A stretch of DNA of 8,910 bases, taken from the NCBI GenBank assembly GCA_004556255.1, contig SFHY01000044.1:1-8910 (forward strand). Reading direction: 5' to 3'. Source of the DNA: Lactobacillus delbrueckii (GTDB lineage Bacteria; Bacillota; Bacilli; Lactobacillales; Lactobacillaceae). Of the stretch, positions 1 to 5,036 are shown one piece after another (position 1 is the first letter of the stretch; every line of letters begins with the position of its first letter). A model generated the notes under the pieces. It was given only the letters and a program-made list of their open reading frames with translations, ran no database searches and had not been told where the DNA came from. Made by a program: the position numbers and the translations under genes.

Positions 1-247
1 CGGCGTCGATCTTCTTTGAAGATACCTTGTCACCGTATTGGGCCTTCAGCGTGCGGTAGATGATCAGGCTGACCAAAGTTGACTGGCCGGCTGAAGTGTC
101 CTTCATAGCTTCGTAGTATTCGTCCTGAGTGATCTTGCCACCCTTGTAGTTAACTACAGTAGCTGAGCTGCTTGAGCAAGCGGCAGTTGACAGACCGATA
201 GCTGCGGCACCTGCCAAAACGGCGATTTTCTTCAAATGCTTTTTCAT
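1..247 (-). CDS. prsA: PrsA-type foldase lipoprotein, N-terminal part (truncated by window edge)
   Basis: Only the first 82 codons are inside the window; the gene runs off the left edge. The protein starts MKKHLKKIAVLAGAAAIGLS and continues to a lipobox-like TAAC with the lipidated Cys at residue 24, so it is a signal-peptidase-II lipoprotein. After a short Ser-rich stretch comes VVNYKGGKITQDEYYEAMK, the start of the N-terminal domain typical of PrsA/PrtM foldases. These are membrane-anchored chaperones with a parvulin-type peptidyl-prolyl isomerase domain that fold exported proteins. The isomerase domain itself is not visible here, so the name rests on the N-terminus and on the hit/ecsAB neighbourhood. 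A GGAG ribosome site lies 10 nt before the ATG, and an extended -10 lies upstream, so it is probably transcribed apart from pyrFE. Confidence 0.85.
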   Translation of the reverse strand, partial: MKKHLKKIAVLAGAAAIGLSTAACSSSSATVVNYKGGKITQDEYYEAMKDTSAGQSTLVSLIIYRTLKAQYGDKVSSKKIDA

Positions 248-286
248 AAAATTAAATCTCCACATCCTTCATACGTACTGGTTACT

Positions 287-295
287 AATATAACA
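287..295 (-). promoter_or_regulatory. Extended -10 promoter for prsA
   Basis: On the minus strand this reads TG-T-TATATT, a near-consensus extended -10 element about 40 nt upstream of the prsA ATG. No good -35 hexamer lies 16-18 bp upstream, which is acceptable for an extended -10 promoter. It would give prsA a start independent of pyrFE. The start point is inferred. Confidence 0.55.
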
Positions 296-335
296 TATTT
301 TTCCAGCTATAGAGTTCCTGGAGGCAAAGTTCATG

Positions 336-361
336 AAAAAATCCGCCTTTCTTAGGAATTT
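336..361 (-). terminator. Possible weak terminator after pyrE
   Basis: Read on the minus strand, AAATTCC and GGATTT can form a short imperfect stem (one bulged T) followed by a run of six T, 13 nt after the pyrE stop. The stem is weak. Wider inverted repeats TTCCT/AGGAA and GGC/GCC flank the same area and could form a larger structure instead. It is a plausible end for the pyrFE transcript, but read-through into prsA cannot be excluded. Confidence 0.35.
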
Positions 362-373
362 CTTTACCTGCTC

Positions 374-997
374 TTACCGCTTCCAGTTCCAAGGATCCTG
401 GTGCCAAGCCAACAATTCCTTATATTGTTCTTCGCTGACCGTTTCAGCAATTTCCTGTTCAATCAGTTCCCGGTAGTTCAAGAGCGGGGCAAACTTGGTG
501 CCGGCCTTCTTGAAGTTTTCGTCAGCGTCTGGCAAAAGGTAGGTAAAGATGGAGCTGACCCCGTCAACGTGAGCGCCGGTGTCCTTGACTGCTTGCACGG
601 CGGACAAAACGCTACCGCCAGTTGAAATGAGGTCGTCGATCAAAACGATATGGTCGTCCATGGACAGGCGGCCTTCAATTTGCCGGCCCTGGCCGTGGTC
701 CTTTGGCTTGGAGCGGACGTAGACCATTGGCAGGTTCATGACTTGGGTAACCCAGGCGGCGTGCGGGATGCCGGCCGTAGCGACACCGCCGATCACCGTA
801 ACTTCCGGGAATTCTTGCCTGATCAAGGCGGCCAGGTTTTCAGCGATTGCCTGTCGCAGTTCCGGGAAGGAGATGGTTTGCCGCAGGTCAGTGTAGATCG
901 GGGAGTGCATCCCGCTGGCGTAGACAAAGTCCTTGTCTGGGGAAATAGTCACAATCTTCTTGTCGATCAGCTGGCGGATAATTTCGTTATTTTGCAT
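374..997 (-). CDS. pyrE: Orotate phosphoribosyltransferase
   Basis: A cytoplasmic enzyme of 207 residues that joins orotate and PRPP to give orotidine 5'-phosphate, the fifth step of UMP synthesis. The PRPP-binding motif IVLIDDLISTGGS is at residues about 117-129. The flexible catalytic loop RSKPKDHGQG is at 95-104, with the Lys, Asp and His expected in the family. The N-terminal FVYASGMHSPIYTDLR (24-39) also fits. Length is normal for bacterial PyrE. The ATG lies inside the end of pyrF (11-nt overlap) and has a GGAG ribosome site 8 nt upstream within pyrF, so translation is probably coupled. It is the second gene of a pyrF-pyrE transcript controlled by the attenuator upstream of pyrF. Confidence 0.96.
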   Translation of the reverse strand: MQNNEIIRQLIDKKIVTISPDKDFVYASGMHSPIYTDLRQTISFPELRQAIAENLAALIRQEFPEVTVIGGVATAGIPHAAWVTQVMNLPMVYVRSKPKDHGQGRQIEGRLSMDDHIVLIDDLISTGGSVLSAVQAVKDTGAHVDGVSSIFTYLLPDADENFKKAGTKFAPLLNYRELIEQEIAETVSEEQYKELLAWHQDPWNWKR

Positions 998-1709
998 CGT
1001 TCTTGCTCCAATCCTTCAAAATCTCTTCATATGCTTTTTGCGGGTCAGCGGCCTGGGTGATTGGCCGGCCGACAACGATGGCGGTTGACCCGTTTTCCCG
1101 CGCCTGGGCAGGTGTTGCCACCCGGGCCTGGTCGTCTTTTTGGTAGCTCTTTGGCCGGATGCCCGGAGTGACGAACATGAAGTCGTCGCTGAATTCACTC
1201 TTCATCGCCTTGACTTCTAGTGGTGAGCAGATGATCCCGTCAGCCCCGGCTTCTTGGGCCTGGTGGGCCAGGCTCTTTACTTCGTCAGCCAGGCTGAGTG
1301 AGCAGTGCTGTTCATTCTTCAAGACTTCTTCAGAGATGGAAGTCAGTTCAGTCACGGCTAAAAGCTTTGGCACCGGCTTGCCGGCCGGGGTACCTTCGAT
1401 CAGGCCTTCTTTAGCGGCCTGGATCATCTGCTTGCCGCCCAGGGCGTGGACAGTCGTGCAGTAAACGCCCAAAGCAGCCAGCTGGTGGGCCGTCCGCTTG
1501 ACGGTGTTGGGAATGTCGTGCAACTTGAGGTCAAGGAAGATCTGGTAGCCCTTGGCGGACAAATCACGGACAATTTCCGGCCCGTACTGGTAGAACATTT
1601 CCATTCCCAGCTTGACGTGCAGGCCCTGCTTGTCCTTCAGCTGGTTGAGTAACAGCCACATTTTTTCCTGATCATCATAGTCCAAAGCGATAAATAACGG
1701 TTTGTTCAT
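987..1709 (-). CDS. pyrF: Orotidine 5'-phosphate decarboxylase
   Basis: This 240-residue cytoplasmic TIM-barrel enzyme decarboxylates OMP to UMP, the last step of de novo synthesis. The active-site motif FLDLKLHDIPNTV contains the Asp60-Lys62-Asp65 charge network, and HVKLG holds the upstream conserved Lys33. The phosphate-gripping segments are VTPGIRP (180-186) and VVGRPI (212-217). Length is typical of the bacterial family. AAGGAG lies 5 nt before the ATG. Its stop codon overlaps the pyrE start by 11 nt. It is the first gene after a PyrR-type leader, so expression should fall when UMP is plentiful. In many Firmicutes pyrF and pyrE end a long pyr operon; here they stand alone. Confidence 0.96.
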   Translation of the reverse strand: MNKPLFIALDYDDQEKMWLLLNQLKDKQGLHVKLGMEMFYQYGPEIVRDLSAKGYQIFLDLKLHDIPNTVKRTAHQLAALGVYCTTVHALGGKQMIQAAKEGLIEGTPAGKPVPKLLAVTELTSISEEVLKNEQHCSLSLADEVKSLAHQAQEAGADGIICSPLEVKAMKSEFSDDFMFVTPGIRPKSYQKDDQARVATPAQARENGSTAIVVGRPITQAADPQKAYEEILKDWSKNDAK

Positions 1710-1746
1710 TGCGACTCCTTAAATTTACAAAGCGCGTATGACCGCA

Positions 1747-1787
1747 TAAGAAAAGCCCGCCAGAGTCTACAGAGACCCCAGGCGGGC
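1747..1787 (-). terminator. Attenuator terminator of the pyrFE leader
   Basis: On the minus strand GCCCGCC (1787-1781) pairs with GGCGGGC (1761-1755), giving 7 bp. After one bulged T, GGGGTCT pairs with AGACTCT (7 bp including G-U pairs) around the loop CTGT. TTTTCTT follows directly. This is a strong intrinsic terminator lying about 40 nt before the pyrF ATG, between promoter and gene, which marks it as an attenuator rather than an end-of-operon terminator. Confidence 0.9.
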
Positions 1788-1835
1788 AGAATGCGTGCAT
1801 ATCAAAAAGATTGTGCTGCTTGTGGTCTCTCTGTA
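1768..1835 (-). promoter_or_regulatory. Antiterminator pairing in the pyrFE leader
   Basis: On the minus strand TACAGAGAGACC (1835-1824) can pair with GGTCTCTGTA (1777-1768) over 10 bp with a two-base bulge. The downstream arm is part of the terminator stem and the upstream arm is part of the PyrR-binding loop. The two outcomes are therefore mutually exclusive, as in B. subtilis pyr attenuation. Pairing was judged by eye, without energy calculation. Confidence 0.75.
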
Positions 1836-1846
1836 CCAATTAAAGC
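1818..1846 (-). promoter_or_regulatory. PyrR-binding loop (anti-antiterminator)
   Basis: On the minus strand GCTT-TAAT-TGGTA-CAGAGA-GACCA-C-AAGC forms a lower stem GCTT/AAGC, an asymmetric internal loop, and an upper stem TGGT/ACCA topped by CAGAGA. The hexaloop matches the CNGNGA consensus of PyrR sites. PyrR with bound UMP is known to stabilise this fold in Bacillus, which frees the terminator. The base closing the hexaloop is an A-G mismatch rather than the usual C-G, a small deviation. pyrR itself is not in this window. Confidence 0.8.
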
Positions 1847-1858
1847 TCAGTTAACAAA

Positions 1859-1887
1859 AGCCTATCACGAACTTTCTGAAAAATCAA
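1859..1887 (-). promoter_or_regulatory. Promoter for pyrFE
   Basis: On the minus strand TTGATT (1887-1882), a 17-bp spacer and TAGGCT (1864-1859), preceded by TG in the extended -10 position, make a moderate promoter. It would start RNA just upstream of the PyrR-binding loop, so the whole attenuation leader is included. The -10 is a weak match by itself. Confidence 0.5.
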
Positions 1888-1900
1888 GGGCCCGGCCAGC

Positions 1901-1929
1901 TTGCCTTTTTTATTTTTTTGTAGGATAAT
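1901..1929 (+). promoter_or_regulatory. Promoter for pyrD
   Basis: TTGCCT (1901-1906), a 17-bp T-rich spacer and GATAAT (1924-1929) make a good sigma-A-type promoter. The start would be near 1936, leaving a leader of only about 35 nt before the pyrD ATG. That is too short for a PyrR attenuator. It is back to back with the pyrFE promoter, the two -35 boxes being 13 bp apart. Confidence 0.6.
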
Positions 1930-1961
1930 TTTGGCGAATTAAAAAGTTAAAGAAGTCACAT

Positions 1962-1967
1962 GGGAGG
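1962..1967 (+). promoter_or_regulatory. Ribosome binding site that decides the pyrD start
   Basis: GGGAGG sits 4 nt before the ATG at 1972. An in-frame ATG at 1960 overlaps this same sequence and has no comparable site upstream, so 1972 is preferred. The short spacing leaves some doubt. Confidence 0.65.
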
Positions 1968-1971
1968 AAAA

Positions 1972-2901
1972 ATGACCGCAGAAGTTAATTTGGCTGTTGA
2001 ACTGCCAGGCTTGAAGCTGAAGAATCCGGTGATGCCAGCGAGTGGGACCTTTGCCTTTGGCGACTTGCCAGAGAATTTTAACTGGGACGAGATGGGGGCG
2101 ATCGTCTTAAAGACTGCCACCCGGCATGCCCGGACCGGCAACCCTCAGCCGCAGATTGCCTTGCTTGCTGACGGGGTCATGAACGCCGTAGGCTTAACCA
2201 ACCCAGGCGCTGAGGTCGTGGCTAGTGAAAAGATCCCGGCTTTAAGAGAAAAGCACCCGGACCTGCCAATTTTGGCCAGCGTGGGCGGGGAAAGCGTGGA
2301 AGACTATGTGGAAGTCGCGGAAATTCTGGCCGCGGCCAAGCCGGACGCTTTAGAGCTTAACTTGTCCTGCCCGAACGTGTCTGAAGGCGGGATGACTTTT
2401 GGCATCGTGCCGGAAATGGTGGAAAAGATCACCCGCCTGGTTAAGGAAAAAGTGGACCTGCCGGTATACGTGAAATTAACGCCAAACGTCACCAGCATCG
2501 TGGAAATTGCCCAGGCAGCGGAAAGAGGCGGGGCTGATGGCTTGACCTTGATCAACACCTTGCTGGGCCTGCACCTTGATTTAAAGACCCGGCGGCCGGT
2601 TTTAGGCAATGACTTTGGCGGCTTGTCCGGTCAAGCGGTTAAGCCAGTGGCTGTCCGCATGGTGGCCCAGGTCAAGCAGGCAACTAGCCTGCCGATCATC
2701 GGGGTCGGCGGGATCAACAGCCCGGAAGACGCGGCTGAATTCATCTTGGCTGGGGCCAGCGCTGTCCAGATCGGCAGCATGGCCTTCCATGACAAATTGG
2801 CCATAAAACACGTGATTGACGGCCTGCCAGCAGTTTTGGCGGACATGGGCGCAAGTGACGTTACCAGCTTGGTTGGCCAGTGGCAGTCAAATAAGGCTTA
2901 A
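1972..2901 (+). CDS. pyrD: Dihydroorotate dehydrogenase, class 1B-like catalytic subunit
   Basis: A 309-residue FMN-binding TIM barrel that oxidises dihydroorotate to orotate, the fourth step of UMP synthesis. Seen here: N-terminal LKNPVMPASGTF (16-27); MNAVGLTNPG (70-79) around the substrate; ELNLSCPNV (128-136) with the catalytic-base Cys133 of class 1 enzymes (class 2 use Ser); VKLTPN (167-172); INTLLGLHLDLKTRRPVLG (194-212); and the FMN phosphate region IGVGGI ... GASAVQIGS. The INT-to-LKTRRP segment and overall length resemble class 1B, which in B. subtilis and Lactococcus works with PyrK (FAD and 2Fe-2S) to pass electrons to NAD+. No pyrK lies in the window. An in-frame ATG 12 nt upstream is a less likely start. 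The stop abuts the ATG of the next gene. Confidence 0.95.
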   Translation: MTAEVNLAVELPGLKLKNPVMPASGTFAFGDLPENFNWDEMGAIVLKTATRHARTGNPQPQIALLADGVMNAVGLTNPGAEVVASEKIPALREKHPDLPILASVGGESVEDYVEVAEILAAAKPDALELNLSCPNVSEGGMTFGIVPEMVEKITRLVKEKVDLPVYVKLTPNVTSIVEIAQAAERGGADGLTLINTLLGLHLDLKTRRPVLGNDFGGLSGQAVKPVAVRMVAQVKQATSLPIIGVGGINSPEDAAEFILAGASAVQIGSMAFHDKLAIKHVIDGLPAVLADMGASDVTSLVGQWQSNKA

Positions 2902-3318
2902 ATGGCTAAGAATTACTATAGAGAGTACATGTATAAGGTTAAAGAAATAGTCCAATATGAATTTACCAGGGATATAGTTCTTGGATCACCAGATGGTAGT
3001 GAAATTACGGTCTTTGACGATTCTGATTTGCTCGGAAATAATGATTTTGACTTTGTAAAAGTAGGTCAGTCTTATGATGTCAAGATTGGTATTCTGGGTG
3101 AAATTAGTGAAACGGGGGAAGAATTTATTCTTGGCAAAAATCAAAAAATTGGAGATGTATTCTTCAGACGTTTGCAAGATGCCAAAAATAATATTTTTTA
3201 TCTAGAACCTGACAATCAAGGAATCACTGATGACAAAATTGGATCTAAGATAAAGATTGCCGTTGAACGGTATGACATACTGCAAGTAAACGATACTATC
3301 CATGGCGGATATGTTTAG
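2902..3318 (+). CDS. Unrecognised small acidic protein, AT-rich orphan gene
   Basis: I do not recognise this 138-residue protein. It has no signal peptide or membrane segment and looks soluble. It is rich in alternating hydrophobic residues with Gly/Asp turns (for example FVKVGQSYDVKIGILGEI and KIGSKIKIAVERYDILQV), which suggests a mostly beta fold. The ATG directly follows the pyrD stop (TAA then ATG), with a weak AAGG 5 nt upstream, so it may be translated by coupling to pyrD. A second in-frame ATG at 2929 would give 129 residues starting MYKVKEIVQY and is a reasonable alternative. Base composition shifts sharply: a sampled 60-base stretch is about 35% GC, against about 53% in pyrD. This points to recent acquisition or a lineage-specific gene. 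A strong terminator follows. Confidence 0.75.
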   Translation: MAKNYYREYMYKVKEIVQYEFTRDIVLGSPDGSEITVFDDSDLLGNNDFDFVKVGQSYDVKIGILGEISETGEEFILGKNQKIGDVFFRRLQDAKNNIFYLEPDNQGITDDKIGSKIKIAVERYDILQVNDTIHGGYV

Positions 3319-3324
3319 AGCAAG

Positions 3325-3378
3325 AAAAAAGTGTTGAGTAATTACTTCATGGTAAGAGTAATCATTCAACACTTTTTT
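3325..3378. terminator. Bidirectional terminator between convergent genes
   Basis: AAAAAAGTGTTGA (3325-3337) is perfectly complementary to TCAACACTTTTTT (3366-3378), and an inner ATTACT/AGTAAT pair extends the hairpin. T runs follow on both strands. It can stop the pyrD-orphan transcript from the left and the hit-YtxH transcript from the right. Confidence 0.92.
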
Positions 3379-3387
3379 ATGTTCTGA

Positions 3388-3738
3388 TTAATTTTCGCTC
3401 TCGTTCAGGTCCTGGTTGAGCTCGCTGCTCAGTCTGTCAATCTTGGCCTGCAGGCGGGCGATTTCCTCGTCAGCTTCCTGCTTGAAGCGGTCGACGTCGG
3501 TGTTGAGGTCGCTGACCATCTGCTCAGCTGCTGGCAATTCACTGGCTAAGCGGCTGCCGGCTTCCTGGGCCCGGGAGAGGCCGTCTTGCAGGTCTTTGTG
3601 GCTTTCTTTGAAGTCTTCCGCGTCTTCTTTGAGATATTCCCTAGTGCTCTTGCCGTTTTCATCTGGCAAAAAGGCGAAGACCACCCCTGCTGCTGCCCCG
3701 AGCAAGAAGCCCAGGCCAAAGTGCTTGAAATTCCGCAT
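3388..3738 (-). CDS. YtxH-family membrane-anchored coiled-coil protein
   Basis: A small protein of 116 residues. The N-terminus FGLGFLLGAAAGVVFAFL (about 7-24) is one Gly/Ala-rich membrane segment of the YtxH type. It is followed by DENGKSTREYLKEDAEDFKE and a long charged, heptad-like helical region to the end. YtxH proteins are widespread in Firmicutes and their molecular role is not established; some are stress-linked. It lies 16 nt downstream of hit, as a small YtxH protein (yhaH) lies near hit in B. subtilis, so it is probably the same locus. A G-rich ribosome site (GGGGG) precedes the ATG. The bidirectional terminator follows. Confidence 0.85.
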   Translation of the reverse strand: MRNFKHFGLGFLLGAAAGVVFAFLPDENGKSTREYLKEDAEDFKESHKDLQDGLSRAQEAGSRLASELPAAEQMVSDLNTDVDRFKQEADEEIARLQAKIDRLSSELNQDLNESEN

Positions 3739-3754
3739 TTTTCTTCCCCCTCAG

Positions 3755-4192
3755 TTAAAACTGGGCCTTGATCCGGTCGCAAACTTCCTGGTACTTCTTT
3801 TCGTCGTACTGGTCGGCATTGTTTCTGGTGAAGAACTTGATGCCGTCGCCTTCCCAGCGGGGGATGAAGTGGATGTGAGAGTGCATGACCACCTGGCCGG
3901 CAACTTCACCATTGTTGCTGGTGATGTTCATCGCCTGGATCCGCGGGTCAGAAGCCTTGATGGCCTTGGCGATTTCCGGCACGTATTGCATAAAGCGGCT
4001 GGCATCTTCAGCGCTGTAGTCAAAGAAGTTGGTCAAGTGCTTCTTTGGCACCATCAATACGTGGCCTTCGTTGACCTGGGAAATGTCCAAGAAGGCCTTC
4101 ACGTCGTCATTTTCAAAAACGGTGTAGCTGGGAATTTCGCCACGGATAATCTTACAGAATAAACAGTCGTCAATTAATTCAGCCTTAGTCAT
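3755..4192 (-). CDS. hit: HIT-family nucleotide-binding hydrolase (Hit/HinT-like)
   Basis: This 145-residue cytoplasmic protein has the histidine-triad motif HSHIH (104-108) in VVMHSHIHFIPRW; the middle His106 should be the nucleophile. CLFC (10-13) together with a downstream His and the first triad His form the usual zinc site. GHVLMVPKKH (43-52) is also typical. HIT proteins of this branch hydrolyse purine nucleoside phosphoramidates or acyl-adenylates; the natural substrate here is unknown. I chose the ATG at 4192 (MTKAELIDD), which has GAGG 7 nt upstream. A longer reading frame from a TTG at 4210 starts before that ribosome site and is rejected. It is divergent from ecsA and leads into the YtxH gene, an arrangement shared with Bacillus. 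Confidence 0.93.
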   Translation of the reverse strand: MTKAELIDDCLFCKIIRGEIPSYTVFENDDVKAFLDISQVNEGHVLMVPKKHLTNFFDYSAEDASRFMQYVPEIAKAIKASDPRIQAMNITSNNGEVAGQVVMHSHIHFIPRWEGDGIKFFTRNNADQYDEKKYQEVCDRIKAQF

Positions 4193-4248
4193 TGTGTTAC
4201 CTCTGATCAATTTTAATGAGTTATTTTTTCAGTTTCTCTATGTCTCCA

Positions 4249-4257
4249 TGCTATCAT
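4249..4257 (+). promoter_or_regulatory. Extended -10 promoter for ecsAB
   Basis: TG-C-TATCAT is a good extended -10 element. It predicts a start near 4264, which leaves about 32 nt before the ATG at 4296 but only about 11 nt before the in-frame ATG at 4275, favouring the later start. There is no clear -35 box. The same ATCATA sequence reads TATGAT on the minus strand and might serve hit. Confidence 0.5.
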
Positions 4258-4295
4258 AAGAGGCAGAGAAAAACATGAAGAAAGATAGGGAAAAT

Positions 4296-5036
4296 ATGAC
4301 TCTAGAAATATCGCATTTGACCGGGGGCTACAGTGGCATCCCGGTAATCAAAGATGTCAATCTGACCATCGCTTCCGGTGAGGCGATCGGCTTGATTGGC
4401 TTAAACGGGGCCGGCAAGTCGACCACCATCAAGCACCTGCTGGGACTTCTGCGCCCGCAAGCCGGCAAAATTACTTTAAACGGGATCAACCTGGCTGAAA
4501 AGCCAGCCGAATTTAAAAAGCTGGTGGCCTACATCCCGGAAACGCCAGTCATCTACCCGGAACTGACCTTGAAAGAACACCTGGAACTGACCATCCTGGC
4601 CTACCAGCTGGATCCGGATAAAGCCTGGGAAAAGGCTCAAGAGCTTTTGACCATGTTCCGCCTGGCAGACAAATTGGACTGGCTGCCGGTGCACTTTTCA
4701 AAAGGGATGCAGCAGAAGGTGATGATCGTGGCCGCCTTCTTGACTGACGCCCAGCTTTTAGTGATCGATGAGCCATTTACCGGCCTGGACCCTCTGGCCG
4801 TAGCCAACTTCATCGGCCTCATCAAAGAAGCGCAAGAGTCTGGCAAGGAAATTCTGATGACCACCCACGTATTAGCCGATGCCCAGCAGGCCATCAAGAC
4901 CTACGCGATCTTAAACCAGGGCACGATCGAGTTCACCGGCAGCCTGGATGAAATCAGGGACCACTACGGCCTAAAGGCCAGCGACTCCTTTGACAAGCTT
5001 TATCAGCTCTTGTACCAGGAGCAGAAAAATGCGTGA
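4296..5036 (+). CDS. ecsA: ABC transporter ATP-binding protein EcsA
   Basis: A 246-residue ATPase subunit, close to my recollection of the B. subtilis EcsA length (about 247). Walker A is GLNGAGKST (35-43), the ABC signature is FSKGMQQK (134-141), Walker B is LLVIDEP (154-160), the D-loop is GLDP (163-166), and the switch His191 is in TTHVL. The Q-loop position reads YIPETP, with Glu where most ABC ATPases have Gln; I recall the same IPETP in EcsA homologues. EcsA with EcsB affects protein secretion, signal peptide processing and biofilm traits in Firmicutes; the transported substrate is not firmly known. The chosen ATG (MTLEISHLTGGY) matches where EcsA proteins normally begin and has AGGG upstream. 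An ATG at 4275 would add seven residues. It overlaps ecsB by 8 nt. Confidence 0.93.
   Translation: MTLEISHLTGGYSGIPVIKDVNLTIASGEAIGLIGLNGAGKSTTIKHLLGLLRPQAGKITLNGINLAEKPAEFKKLVAYIPETPVIYPELTLKEHLELTILAYQLDPDKAWEKAQELLTMFRLADKLDWLPVHFSKGMQQKVMIVAAFLTDAQLLVIDEPFTGLDPLAVANFIGLIKEAQESGKEILMTTHVLADAQQAIKTYAILNQGTIEFTGSLDEIRDHYGLKASDSFDKLYQLLYQEQKNA
5017..5021 (+). promoter_or_regulatory. Ribosome binding site of ecsB inside ecsA
   Basis: AGGAG lies 7 nt before the ATG at 5029, within the last codons of ecsA. It fixes the ecsB start and rules out the longer frame from 4990. Confidence 0.85.

Noticed and set aside
1886..1919. Terminator-like AAGGGC/GCCTTT stem with T run upstream of pyrD
   Set aside because: It overlaps the -35 boxes of both divergent promoters, and no plus-strand gene lies upstream to be terminated. 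The T run is better explained as the pyrD promoter spacer.
3416..4162. Long plus-strand open frame of 248 codons antisense to the YtxH and hit genes
   Set aside because: It spans two well-supported genes on the other strand, has no ribosome site, and its translation resembles no family. It is a by-product of the codon bias of the opposite strand.
4193..4210. Upstream TTG start for hit
   Set aside because: The ribosome site GAGG lies between this TTG and the ATG at 4192, so the ATG is the start.
4990..5028. Longer N-terminus for ecsB from an ATG at 4990
   Set aside because: A good AGGAG lies 7 nt before the ATG at 5029, and the extra residues are hydrophilic sequence read out of frame from ecsA.
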